Of a stretch of DNA of 47,806 nucleotides, positions 41,627 through 47,806 are shown piece after piece (position 1 is the first letter of the stretch; every line of letters begins with the position of its first letter). The position numbers and the translations under genes were made by a program. This DNA is from Micromonospora chalcea (GTDB lineage Bacteria; Actinomycetota; Actinomycetes; Mycobacteriales; Micromonosporaceae): positions 1 to 47,806 of the forward strand of contig NZ_MAGP01000131.1 of NCBI RefSeq assembly GCF_002926165.1, read 5' to 3'. Under the pieces are notes generated by a model that had not been told where the DNA came from, made no database searches, and saw nothing but the letters and a program-made list of their open reading frames with translations.

Positions 41627-42793
41627 GTGCGCCGCGAGGCCAGCACGCCGCGCCCCGCCTGGGACGAGACCATCCGGGCCCAGGGCCTGGTGTACGTCGA
41701 CACCGAGCTGCCCGACGGCAACGTCATGTCGTACTGGGACGAGACGGCCGCGTACTCGTTCACGCTCGACGAGGTGCTCCGCCTGGAGGAGGCGACCGAG
41801 GAGCTGCACCGGATGTCGGTGGCCGCCGCCGAGCACGTGGTGGCCCGCAACCGGTACGCCGAGTTCGGCATCCCCGAGTGGGCCGCCGAGCCGGTCGCCC
41901 GCTCGCTGCGGGAGAGCCCGCCGACGCTGTACGGCCGGTTCGACCTCTGGTACGACGGCAGCGGCCCGCCGAAGATGCTGGAGTACAACGCCGACACCCC
42001 GACCGCGCTGGTCGAGGCGAGCATCGTGCAGTGGTACTGGCTGGAACACACCCGCCCGGACGCGGACCAGTGGAACAGCCTGCACGAACGGCTGGTCGGC
42101 GCGTGGGCCAGGATCGGCGCCGGGCTGCACGAGCCCCGGACGCACGTGCTCTGGTCCGAGGAGGAGGAGTCGGGCGAGGACCAGATCACCGCCGGCTACC
42201 TGGCCGAGACGGCCCGCCAGGCCGGGCTGGACGTGACGCTCATGCCGATCCAGCAGGTCGGCTGGGACGGGCGGCGCTTCGTCGACGCCGACGACCGCCC
42301 GATCACCACCTGCTTCAAGCTCTACCCCTGGGAGTGGATGCTGGCCGAGCCGTACGGGCGGCCCGCGCTCGACCCGGGCACGCCCACCACTTGGATCGAG
42401 CCGGCCTGGAAGCTGCTGCTGTCGAACAAGGCGCTGCTGGCGGTGCTCTGGGAGCTGTACCCGGGGCACGACTACCTGCTGCCCGCGTACCTGGACTCAC
42501 CGCGCGGCATGACCGAGTACGTGGCCAAGCCGCTGCTCGGCCGCGAAGGCGGTTCGGTACGCATCGTGACCGGCGACACCGAGATCACCAACCCGGGGAT
42601 CTACGGCGACGAGGGCTTCTGCTTCCAGGAGTTCCGCGCGTTGCCCGAGTTCGAGGGCAACCGGACGGTGCTCGGCAGCTGGATCGTGGACGGCGAGTCA
42701 GCCGGTGCCGGCGTACGGGAGAGCGAGAGCCTCATCACTGACGGTTACGCGCGGTTCCTGCCCCACTACATCGACGCACCGCGTCTGCCGTGA
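41627..42793 (+). CDS. glutathionylspermidine synthase-family ATP-grasp protein (YgiC-like)
   Basis: A 388-aa ATP-grasp carboxylate-amine ligase-like protein. Characteristic stretches are YWDETAAYSFTLDEV, YGRFDLWYDGSGPPKMLEYNADTPT, FKLYPWEWML, LLSNKALLAVLWELYPGHDYLL, YVAKPLLGREGGSVRI and GFCFQEFRALPEFEGN. It lacks the amidase half of E. coli GspS. The amine and acid substrates are unknown; actinomycetes do not make glutathione in general, so glutathionylspermidine is not expected. GTG 41627 follows the lipoprotein stop by 1 bp. Confidence 0.9.
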   Translation: MRREASTPRPAWDETIRAQGLVYVDTELPDGNVMSYWDETAAYSFTLDEVLRLEEATEELHRMSVAAAEHVVARNRYAEFGIPEWAAEPVARSLRESPPTLYGRFDLWYDGSGPPKMLEYNADTPTALVEASIVQWYWLEHTRPDADQWNSLHERLVGAWARIGAGLHEPRTHVLWSEEEESGEDQITAGYLAETARQAGLDVTLMPIQQVGWDGRRFVDADDRPITTCFKLYPWEWMLAEPYGRPALDPGTPTTWIEPAWKLLLSNKALLAVLWELYPGHDYLLPAYLDSPRGMTEYVAKPLLGREGGSVRIVTGDTEITNPGIYGDEGFCFQEFRALPEFEGNRTVLGSWIVDGESAGAGVRESESLITDGYARFLPHYIDAPRLP

Positions 42794-42799
42794 GTCGTC

Positions 42800-42805
42800 T
42801 ACCGT
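42800..42805 (+). promoter_or_regulatory. -10 box, leaderless promoter of the CGNR-type gene
   Basis: TACCGT ends 7 nt before GTG 42813. Confidence 0.5.
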
Positions 42806-42812
42806 TGGTGTC

Positions 42813-43379
42813 GTGAACTTCGACGCGTACGCCCGGACCGGGGTCGAGCTCGTCAACGCCCGGCTGGACGACCTGGACGGCCTACGGGCTGTCTTCTCGG
42901 ACGAGCAGGGCTGGATGCGCGACGAAGTCGCGGAACGGGACCTGGCGATCTTCCGGCGGGCGCAGAAGCGACTCCGGGACGTCTTCGAGTACGGCACCTC
43001 GGGCCGGGACAACGAAGCGGTGGCGGAGCTGAACGCGCTGCTGGAGGCGTTCCCGGTGCAGCCGCGCATCTCCGGCCACGACTCCTCCGACTGGCACATG
43101 CACGTGACCAGCCGGGGCGCGTCGGTCTCCTCCGAATACCTGGCCGGCGCGGTCTGGGGCCTGTCGGTGTGGCTCTGCGAGTACGGCAGCGCCCGCTTCG
43201 GCGTCTGCGCCGACGACCGCTGCGGCAACGTCTACCTGGACACCTCGTCCAACTGCTGCCGGCGGTTCTGCTCCGAGCGCTGCGCCACCCGCTCCCACGT
43301 GGCGGCGCATCGGGCCCGCAAGCGGGCCGCGGTCGGCGAGCAGGCCGTCCCCGCGCAGCCGCTGTCCCCGGTGAGCTGA
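42813..43379 (+). CDS. CGNR-type zinc finger / ABATE-like regulator
   Basis: A 188-aa protein. Residues of about 1-120 resemble the ABATE domain (LVNARLDDLDGLRAVF), expected to bind a small ligand. The C-terminus is a treble-clef-like zinc finger with C132, C137, C148/C149, C153 and C157 (CADDRCGNVYLDTSSN, then CCRRFCSERCATR). The family's CGNR tetrad is CATR here. Such proteins are putative stress regulators. GTG 42813 is chosen because it is 7 nt after a TACCGT box; the frame is open upstream into the ATP-grasp gene. Confidence 0.85.
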   Translation: MNFDAYARTGVELVNARLDDLDGLRAVFSDEQGWMRDEVAERDLAIFRRAQKRLRDVFEYGTSGRDNEAVAELNALLEAFPVQPRISGHDSSDWHMHVTSRGASVSSEYLAGAVWGLSVWLCEYGSARFGVCADDRCGNVYLDTSSNCCRRFCSERCATRSHVAAHRARKRAAVGEQAVPAQPLSPVS

Positions 43380-43382
43380 CCT

Positions 43383-43401
43383 CCGGGGCGGCGCGCCCCG
43401 G
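43383..43401. terminator. bidirectional hairpin terminator
   Basis: CCGGGGC and GCCCCGG form a 7-bp stem with a 5-nt loop in the 22-bp gap between two convergent genes. Confidence 0.65.
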
Positions 43402-44208
43402 TCAGGCGTCGACCGGCGAGGCGGCGGTCAGGTTCGCCCGGGCGAACTCCAGCGACTCGCGCAGGTCCGCCTCCCGGACCGCCCGGCTCTTCGCGCCCCG
43501 GGTGGTCACCTCTACCGCCACCGTGCCGCTGAACCCTCGGCCGGCGAGCGAGCGGAGCATCTCCGCGCAGGGCTGCCCGCCGCGACCGGGCACCAGGTGC
43601 TCGTCACGCCCCTCGCCGGTGCCGTCGCCCAGGTGCACGTGCGCCAGGCCGGAACCCATCCGGTCGGCCATCGCCATCGCGTCGGTGTGCGACGCAGCGC
43701 AGTGCGACAGGTCGAGCGTGTACGAGGCGTACCCGATCTCGGTCGGGTCCCAGCCCGGCGCGTACGGGACGAACTGCCGCCCCGCCATCCGCACCGGGTA
43801 CATGTTCTCCACCCCGAAGTGCAGGCCGCCGAACTGCCCGGCGATCGTGTCGAGCCCGTCGGCGAAGGTCCGAGCGTAGTCACGCTGCCAGGTGAACGGC
43901 GGGTGCACCACGACGGTCGGCGCCTCCAGCGTCTCGGCCAGCTCGGCGGCCTTGCGCAGCCGCTCCCACGGGTCGGGGCTCCACACCCGCTGGGTGACCA
44001 GCAGGCAGGGGGCGTGCACCGACAGCACCGGGACGCCGTAGTGCTCGGCGAGGCCGCGCAGCGCGCCCGCGTCCTGGCTGACCGGGTCGGTCCAGACCAT
44101 CACCTCGATGCCGTCGTAGCCGAGTTCGGCGGCGAGCTGGAACGCCGCCGCGGTCCGTTCGGGGAAGACCGAGGACGTGGACAGGAGTACCGGAACGCGG
44201 TAGGTCAC
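43402..44208 (-). CDS. sugar phosphate isomerase/epimerase-family TIM barrel protein
   Basis: A 268-aa member of the AP endonuclease 2/xylose isomerase-like TIM-barrel family. Visible elements are ELGYDGIEVMVWTDP, VLSVHAPCLL, VVHPPFTWQ, FGVENMYPVR, LDLSHCAAS, LAHVHLGDGTGEGRDEHL and VAVEVTTR; the His, Glu and Asp residues in these are the usual metal ligands. The substrate is unknown. GTG 44208 is preferred because TACCCT lies 7 nt upstream; the frame remains open to 44265. Confidence 0.88.
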   Translation of the reverse strand: MTYRVPVLLSTSSVFPERTAAAFQLAAELGYDGIEVMVWTDPVSQDAGALRGLAEHYGVPVLSVHAPCLLVTQRVWSPDPWERLRKAAELAETLEAPTVVVHPPFTWQRDYARTFADGLDTIAGQFGGLHFGVENMYPVRMAGRQFVPYAPGWDPTEIGYASYTLDLSHCAASHTDAMAMADRMGSGLAHVHLGDGTGEGRDEHLVPGRGGQPCAEMLRSLAGRGFSGTVAVEVTTRGAKSRAVREADLRESLEFARANLTAASPVDA

Positions 44209-44215
44209 GCCTCCG

Positions 44216-44221
44216 AGGGTA
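44216..44221 (-). promoter_or_regulatory. -10 box, leaderless promoter of the isomerase gene
   Basis: TACCCT on the minus strand is followed by 7 nt and GTG 44208. A GGAGG sequence in that gap is too close to act as a normal ribosome binding site. Confidence 0.5.
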
Positions 44222-44283
44222 GCTCCAACCGCCAGCGAGCATCGGGACGAGCAACCGCAAAGCAACCCAGAGCGCTCGTACGG

Positions 44284-45228
44284 TCACATCGGCGCGAGCT
44301 GATCCAGCCGACGCAGGATGACGCCCTCGCGCAGCGCCCACGGGCAGATGTCCACGCCGTCCACACCGAGCCGCCGCATCACCGCCTCGGCCACCACCGC
44401 GCCCGCGAGCAACTGGTGCGCCCGCTGCGCGCTCACCCCCTCCAGCTCGGGCAACTGGGCCGGCGGGATGTGCCTGATGAACCCCAGCACCTGCCGCAGA
44501 CCGGTACGGGTCAGGCTGCGGCGCGCCCACAGCCCCGCCCCGGAGGGAGCCGCGCCGGCCAGCCGGGCCAGCGTGCGGAACGTCTTCGACGTGGCGACCG
44601 GACGCTCCCAGCCCACCGCCGTCAACTGCTCCACCACCGGGTCGAGCTGCGCGTCCACGTACGCCCGCAGTTCCTCCACGGCCTCGGCCGACGGCGGCGC
44701 CGTGCCGGCCGGGTCGACCGCCAGCCGCTCCCGGCTCAGCCGGCCCGCGCCGAGCGGCAGCGAGATCGCCACGTCCGGGTGCTCGTCGATGCCGGCCGCC
44801 AGCTCCAGCGAGCCGCCGCCGATGTCCATCGCCAGCAGCCGCCCGGCGGACCAGCCGAACCACCGCCGCACCGCGAGGAACGTCATCCGCGCCTCGTCCG
44901 CCCCGGAGAGCACCTCCAGGCGTACGCCCGTCTCGTCGCGGACGCGGGCCAGCACGTCGGCGGCGTTCGTGGCGTCGCGAACAGCGCTCGTGGCGAACGC
45001 CAGCAGATCCTCGGCGCCCAGCCCGTCCGCCGCCGCCCGGGCCATGCCGACCGCCTTGACCAGGCCGTCCGCGCCGCCGACGGTGAGCGCGCCGTCCGGA
45101 CCGATCTGCTCGGCCAGCCGCAGCACCACCTTCTCCGAGTGCGCCGGCCACGGATGCGCGCCGTGGTGGGCGTCGACCACCAGCAGATGCACCGTGTTGG
45201 AACCGACGTCGAGGACACCCAGTCGCAT
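44284..45228 (-). CDS. Ppx/GppA-family phosphatase
   Basis: A 314-aa exopolyphosphatase/guanosine pentaphosphate phosphatase-family protein of the actin-like ATPase fold. Phosphate loops are LGVLDVGSNTVHLLVVD at the N-terminus and LLAMDIGGGSLELAAG in the middle; DLLAFATSAVRDATNA is also typical. It lacks the C-terminal HD-like extension of E. coli Ppx and matches the short actinobacterial forms. It should act on polyphosphate and/or pppGpp. TAGGGT lies 7 nt before ATG 45228, suggesting a leaderless mRNA. It may be co-transcribed with the downstream isomerase gene. Confidence 0.93.
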   Translation of the reverse strand: MRLGVLDVGSNTVHLLVVDAHHGAHPWPAHSEKVVLRLAEQIGPDGALTVGGADGLVKAVGMARAAADGLGAEDLLAFATSAVRDATNAADVLARVRDETGVRLEVLSGADEARMTFLAVRRWFGWSAGRLLAMDIGGGSLELAAGIDEHPDVAISLPLGAGRLSRERLAVDPAGTAPPSAEAVEELRAYVDAQLDPVVEQLTAVGWERPVATSKTFRTLARLAGAAPSGAGLWARRSLTRTGLRQVLGFIRHIPPAQLPELEGVSAQRAHQLLAGAVVAEAVMRRLGVDGVDICPWALREGVILRRLDQLAPM

Positions 45229-45235
45229 GGGAAAG

Positions 45236-45241
45236 ACCCTA
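45236..45241 (-). promoter_or_regulatory. -10 box, leaderless promoter of the Ppx/GppA gene
   Basis: TAGGGT on the minus strand is followed by 7 nt and ATG 45228. Confidence 0.5.
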
Positions 45242-45289
45242 GGGCCAACACGTTTCGTCGGCTCGGCGGCCGGGCGGGGTCACCGCGCG

Positions 45290-45295
45290 TACGCT
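45290..45295 (+). promoter_or_regulatory. -10 box, leaderless promoter of the cysteine-rich protein gene
   Basis: TACGCT ends 7 nt before GTG 45303 and is divergent from the Ppx/GppA promoter 48 bp away. Confidence 0.5.
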
Positions 45296-45302
45296 GGTCC
45301 GA

Positions 45303-46109
45303 GTGACAGGGCAGATCGAGCTTCACGTGCTGGTGGACGACCCCGAGGACCCGCGCAGCCGCGAGGTCGGGCTGGACTTTCCCCGGGAGTGGATCGAGTT
45401 CGTCGACCCGGCCGACCCGAAGCACGTCGTCCGCGCCGACCTGACCTGGCTGCTCTCCCGCTGGACGTGCATCTTCGGGCAGGGCTGCCACGGCATCATC
45501 GCCGGACGGGCCGCCGACGGGTGCTGCTCGCACGGCGCGTTCTTCACCGACTCCGACGACGAGAAGCGGGTCCGGGCCGCGGTCAAGCGGCTGACGCCGG
45601 AGACGTGGCAGCACTTCCGGCGCGGGTTCAAGAACTGGACCGAGAACGACACGGTCGACGGCAAGACGCCGGCCCGGCGTACCGCCACCCGCGACGTGGA
45701 CGCGCCGTGCGTGTTCCTCAACGACGCCGACTTCGCCGGCGGAGGCGGCTGCGCGCTGCACGCCCAGGCGCTGCGCGACGGGGTGCACCCGCTGGAGTAC
45801 AAGCCGGACGTGTGCTGGCAACTGCCGGTACGCCGCGATCAGGAATGGCACAAGCGGCCGGACAACACGAAGGTGCTGATCTCCACGCTGGCCGAGTTCG
45901 ACAGGCGCGGCTGGGGCGCGGGCGGGCACGACCTCGACTGGTGGTGCACCTCCTCGACCGACGCGCACGTCGGCGCCGAGCCGATGTACGTCTCGTACGG
46001 GCCGGAGCTGACCGCGCTGATCGGCGCGGCCGCGTACGCGAAGCTGGCCGAGCTGTGCGCCGCCCGGCAGCGCCAGGGTCAGATCGCTTCGCACCCCGCA
46101 AGCGAGTGA
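45303..46109 (+). CDS. cysteine-rich protein, possible metal-chelating (YkgJ/DUF3109-like)
   Basis: A 268-aa cytoplasmic protein not firmly recognised. Nine cysteines are clustered: C56 and C62 (TCIFGQGCHG), C74-C75 (DGCCSHGAFF), C136 (PCVFLND), C150 (GGGCALH), C171 (PDVCWQLP), plus C215 and C252. The order CxxxxxC, CC, CxFL, GCxLH, KPxxC resembles zinc- or iron-chelating YkgJ/DUF3109 domains, so a metal or Fe-S site is inferred. No signal peptide is visible. GTG 45303 is set by a TACGCT box 7 nt upstream. It ends inside a strong terminator. Confidence 0.8.
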   Translation: MTGQIELHVLVDDPEDPRSREVGLDFPREWIEFVDPADPKHVVRADLTWLLSRWTCIFGQGCHGIIAGRAADGCCSHGAFFTDSDDEKRVRAAVKRLTPETWQHFRRGFKNWTENDTVDGKTPARRTATRDVDAPCVFLNDADFAGGGGCALHAQALRDGVHPLEYKPDVCWQLPVRRDQEWHKRPDNTKVLISTLAEFDRRGWGAGGHDLDWWCTSSTDAHVGAEPMYVSYGPELTALIGAAAYAKLAELCAARQRQGQIASHPASE

Positions 46110-46147
46110 AGGCCGGCACCCCGTTGGTTCGGGGTGCCGGCCTTCAC
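46106..46147. terminator. strong bidirectional terminator
   Basis: A perfect 18-bp stem (46106-46123 with 46130-46147; core GGCCGGCACCCCG) and a 6-nt TTGGTT loop. The left arm contains the TGA stop of the upstream gene. On the plus strand it is followed by a T-rich stretch, and it separates two convergent genes. Confidence 0.92.
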
Positions 46148-46154
46148 GTTTGTC

Positions 46155-46730
46155 TTACTTGTTCCAGTGCTGGGCGACGAGGTCGGCGGCCTGCTGTTCC
46201 CACTGGGCGTAGTGGTCGGGGTAGGCGGAGACCTGGACGGTCTGGGCGGCCTTGGTCAGCGGCATGTCCTGCCAGCCGTCGACCTGCTTCAGACCCTTCA
46301 GGAACGCCGTCGTGGAGTACTCGGGGTCGGTGATCTGCTCCACCGTGCCCCAACCGGAGGACGGGCGCTGCTGGAACAGGCCCTGCGAGTCGTGGTCGTT
46401 ACGGTCACCCAGGTGGCCGAGGTTCTCCAGCTTCGACTCCTGCAACGCGGTCGCGATCGACACGACCGCGGCACGCTCGTCCATGCCGGCCTTCTTCGTC
46501 GCGGCAATGATCGCCTTCACATTCTTGGTCTGCTCGTCATCGAGGTCGATGCGGGACTGGGCGCCCTGCACGCCGTGCGGGATCAGCTTGTCACCCTGCA
46601 CCGTGGCCGTGACCGGCTTCGCGTGCGCGGTGGTGTCGGCCGCGTGGGCGGCGACCGGGCCGGCGAACACGCCACCGGTGAAAGCCAGACCAGCAACACC
46701 CAGAACGCTCTTACGCAGAATCGTGTTCAT
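46155..46730 (-). CDS. secreted lysozyme-like cell wall hydrolase
   Basis: A 191-aa secreted protein. The signal peptide is residues 1-31 (MNTILRKSVLGVAGLAFTGG, cleavage near AHA). The rest has a lysozyme/transglycosylase-like pattern: AAVVSIATALQESKLENLGHLGDRNDHDSQGLFQQR, here ALQESKLENLGH with a candidate catalytic Glu and DHDSQGLFQQRPSSGWGT, then YSTTAFLKGLKQVDGW. This family is common in Micromonosporaceae and probably acts on peptidoglycan. ATG 46730 has GGAG 8 nt upstream; an in-frame ATG at 46790 would disrupt the signal peptide. The long repeat-filled leader suggests elaborate control. Confidence 0.82.
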   Translation of the reverse strand: MNTILRKSVLGVAGLAFTGGVFAGPVAAHAADTTAHAKPVTATVQGDKLIPHGVQGAQSRIDLDDEQTKNVKAIIAATKKAGMDERAAVVSIATALQESKLENLGHLGDRNDHDSQGLFQQRPSSGWGTVEQITDPEYSTTAFLKGLKQVDGWQDMPLTKAAQTVQVSAYPDHYAQWEQQAADLVAQHWNK

Positions 46731-46799
46731 GATGGGGGCTCCATTCGGGGGTCGACACACCCCCCGGGGGGACCGGGGGTGCGTGGGCACCGTCAGGCG

Positions 46800-46816
46800 C
46801 TCAAGAAAGTCTCAAG
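46800..46816. promoter_or_regulatory. CTCAAG direct repeat, 11-bp period
   Basis: CTCAAG occurs at 46800-46805 and 46811-46816 (CTTGAG-N5-CTTGAG on the coding strand), about 70 bp upstream of the lysozyme-like ATG. Direct repeats one turn apart are typical of OmpR/PhoB-family regulator sites. Confidence 0.5.
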
Positions 46817-46863
46817 GGGGATCTCGGCTGCTCGCGAAGGCACGGGGGCCTCTACGCGGCGCC

Positions 46864-46905
46864 GGAAGGATGTCCAACGACCGTCGGCCCGGCATCATTC
46901 CCGGG
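46864..46905. repeat. direct repeat unit a
   Basis: GGAAGGATGTCCAACGACC followed by GGCATCATTCCC. It is copied imperfectly in unit b 82 bp further on (15 of 19 and 11 of 12 positions). Confidence 0.6.
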
Positions 46906-46945
46906 CGCCTCACACCACCGGGGGGCGGCGGGGGTTCACGTCGTC

Positions 46946-46984
46946 GGAACCGTGTTCAACGACCAGCCGGGCGGGATCATTCCC
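46946..46984. repeat. direct repeat unit b
   Basis: GGAACCGTGTTCAACGACC followed by GGGATCATTCCC; second copy of the unit. Confidence 0.6.
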
Positions 46985-47000
46985 CGCGGCTCACGCCGTC

Positions 47001-47017
47001 GCACGTACTCAACGACC
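47001..47017. repeat. direct repeat unit c, partial
   Basis: GCACGTACTCAACGACC retains only the first part of the unit, with the CAACGACC core intact. Confidence 0.45.
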
Positions 47018-47210
47018 GGCACTGTTCCCACAGCCCGCACCCCCTCGCTCCGGGGGCGCGGCCCTGCTCGATCGTTCACCCGGTTACAACGCCACCGGCC
47101 CGCCCACGATTCCGCCACCAGAGTGCCGCCCACCACCCCCGAAACCGACAACCCGCACACCACCGACCAGACTCGCCCAGCCCATCCGGACACCTCGCTC
47201 TACGCCCTGT

Positions 47211-47267
47211 TGATCAAGGAGTTTGCGGCCCTTTCCGGCACCCACGAGACCACTAACTCCTTGATCA
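47211..47267. repeat. palindrome 1 of the 3'-end cluster
   Basis: A perfect 13-bp stem (TGATCAAGGAGTT at 47211-47223 with AACTCCTTGATCA at 47255-47267) and a 31-nt loop. Confidence 0.8.
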
Positions 47268-47271
47268 CCGC

Positions 47272-47340
47272 GATCTTGGAGTTGTGGCACCTGACGAAGG
47301 GCGTCAAGCCGGGCATCCTGGGCACCACAACTCCAAGGTC
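47272..47340. repeat. palindrome 2 of the 3'-end cluster
   Basis: GATCTTGGAGTTGTGG (47272-47287) pairs with CCACAACTCCAAGGTC (47325-47340), 16 bp with one mismatch that is a G-U pair in plus-strand RNA. It starts 5 bp after palindrome 1. Confidence 0.8.
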
Positions 47341-47373
47341 CAACAAGCCTTCGCCAGGCCCCCACACCGGGTT

Positions 47374-47428
47374 GATCATGAGGTTAGCGGTGACAAACCG
47401 GACGCCAAGTGCCGCCAAGTTCATGATC
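47374..47428. repeat. palindrome 3 of the 3'-end cluster, degenerate
   Basis: GATCATGA (47374-47381) pairs with TCATGATC (47421-47428), with further partial pairing inward (GCGG at 47387-47390 with CCGC at 47412-47415). Confidence 0.6.
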
Positions 47429-47485
47429 GACGCGACCGGGCAGGACGGGCGCGCTGGACGAGAGTGAAGCGGCCGCGACCGGCCC

Positions 47486-47558
47486 CGCGATCTTGCAGTT
47501 TGCGCCCTCCGAGCACCCGATACGCCCGGTTTGCGGGGCACCAAAGTGCAAGATCGCG
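47486..47558. repeat. palindrome 4 of the 3'-end cluster
   Basis: CGCGATCTTGCA (47486-47497) pairs perfectly with TGCAAGATCGCG (47547-47558), followed inward by a mismatch and TTTG/CAAA. Confidence 0.8.
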
Positions 47559-47623
47559 CGATCGAGGGAGGGCTGGGCGGAGAGTGGGGGTCGAGAACTC
47601 CCCCGGGAGGCCCCGAGGGTCGG

Positions 47624-47694
47624 CGATCTTGGAGTTGTGGCGCCTCGCGAAAGGTGCCAAGCCGGGCATCCTGGGCGCCACAACTCCAAGATCG
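47624..47694. repeat. palindrome 5 of the 3'-end cluster
   Basis: A perfect 21-bp stem from CGATCTTGGAGTTGTGG to GCGCC (47624-47644) with its complement (47674-47694) and a 29-nt loop. The stem is nearly identical to palindrome 2, and the loops share GCCGGGCATCCTG. Confidence 0.85.
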
Positions 47695-47759
47695 ACGGGG
47701 GCGTGGACGGGTGGACGGCGTGGACGGGGGACCAAAGGACGGGCGGGGGCGGGGGTCGG

Positions 47760-47806
47760 TCATGGCTCGAACTTGTAGCCCAGGCCTCGGACCGCGACGA
47801 TGCAGC
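47760..47806 (-). CDS. OmpR/PhoB-family response regulator, C-terminal fragment
   Basis: Only the last 15 codons are in the window; the gene runs off the right edge. The peptide ends CIVAVRGLGYKFEP, the typical last wing strand of an OmpR-type winged helix (VRGLGYKFEP). The specific regulator cannot be named. It is the first gene beyond the repeat region and lies on the same strand as the lysozyme-like gene. Confidence 0.75.
   Translation of the reverse strand, partial: CIVAVRGLGYKFEP

Larger units (their letters stand above)
46731..47759. other. 1-kb repeat-rich non-coding region
   Basis: No convincing gene lies between the lysozyme-like gene and the response regulator fragment. Open frames here have no homology and run through inverted repeats. 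The region contains an 11-bp-spaced direct repeat, imperfect direct repeats and five palindromes. Confidence 0.7.

Noticed and set aside
46731..46990. c-di-AMP (ydaO-type) riboswitch upstream of the lysozyme-like gene
   Set aside because: Such switches often precede actinobacterial cell wall hydrolase genes, but I could not find the conserved ydaO core segments on this strand. A covariance search would be decisive.
46864..47017. CRISPR array
   Set aside because: Repeats are imperfect, unequally spaced (82 and 55 bp), too few, and there are no cas genes.
47200..47480. A 171-codon open frame on the plus strand from 46952 and other small frames in the last kilobase
   Set aside because: They run through inverted repeats, have low-complexity products and no recognisable start signals.

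Overview
This is a very GC-rich actinomycete chromosome segment, most likely Micromonospora or a close relative in the Micromonosporaceae. The evidence is codon bias toward G/C third positions, many GTG starts, a rex-hemA-hemC-hemD-hemB operon, a BldN-type sigma factor gene, a bS22 micro-ribosomal-protein gene, and a cassette whose order matches the mycobacterial Rv0500A-Rv0502 region. The genus is inferred from memory of gene order. No tRNA, rRNA, IS element, prophage or CRISPR array is visible. The right edge cuts a response regulator gene.

Layout. 1-15 kb is a mixed region: a LacI regulator, an APC amino acid permease, secreted enzymes (GHL10 glycosidase-like protein, phospholipase A2, 1090-aa ExeM-type nuclease), a large cyclase/NB-ARC/TPR signalling protein, an FmdB zinc ribbon protein, a lytic transglycosylase, a GNAT protein and an XRE regulator. 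15.6-21.3 kb is the rex-hemACDB operon on the minus strand, with a Rex-operator-like site upstream. 21.7-26.2 kb has a two-component pair, a HAD phosphatase, a glutaredoxin and an acyl-CoA ligase. 26.6-29.9 kb holds a BldN-like ECF sigma factor preceded by a translationally coupled leader ORF, an RsbN-like DUF5667 membrane protein and a HAD-IB phosphatase. 29.9-32.9 kb is the conserved cassette HTH - bS22 - SDR epimerase - acyltransferase. 33.0-36.5 kb is a MacAB-like efflux operon with ATGA overlaps. A membrane metalloprotein gene interrupted by an in-frame amber codon follows.

38.2-40.3 kb is a TetR-controlled group (alpha/beta hydrolase, TetR, YrdB) with a palindromic operator on a leaderless promoter, next to a shortened VOC protein. 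40.3-46.7 kb has proline dehydrogenase, a YgiB/YgiC-like lipoprotein and ATP-grasp pair, a CGNR-type protein, a sugar isomerase, a Ppx/GppA phosphatase, a cysteine-rich protein and a secreted lysozyme-like protein. The last 1 kb is non-coding and packed with direct and inverted repeats.

Two window-wide patterns stand out. At about twelve genes a TANNNT-like -10 box sits exactly 6-7 nt before the ATG/GTG, the signature of leaderless transcripts, and it often decides the start codon. A family of long palindromes with GATC-containing ends (GATCTTG...CAAGATC and variants) occurs about seven times, five of them clustered at 47.2-47.7 kb.
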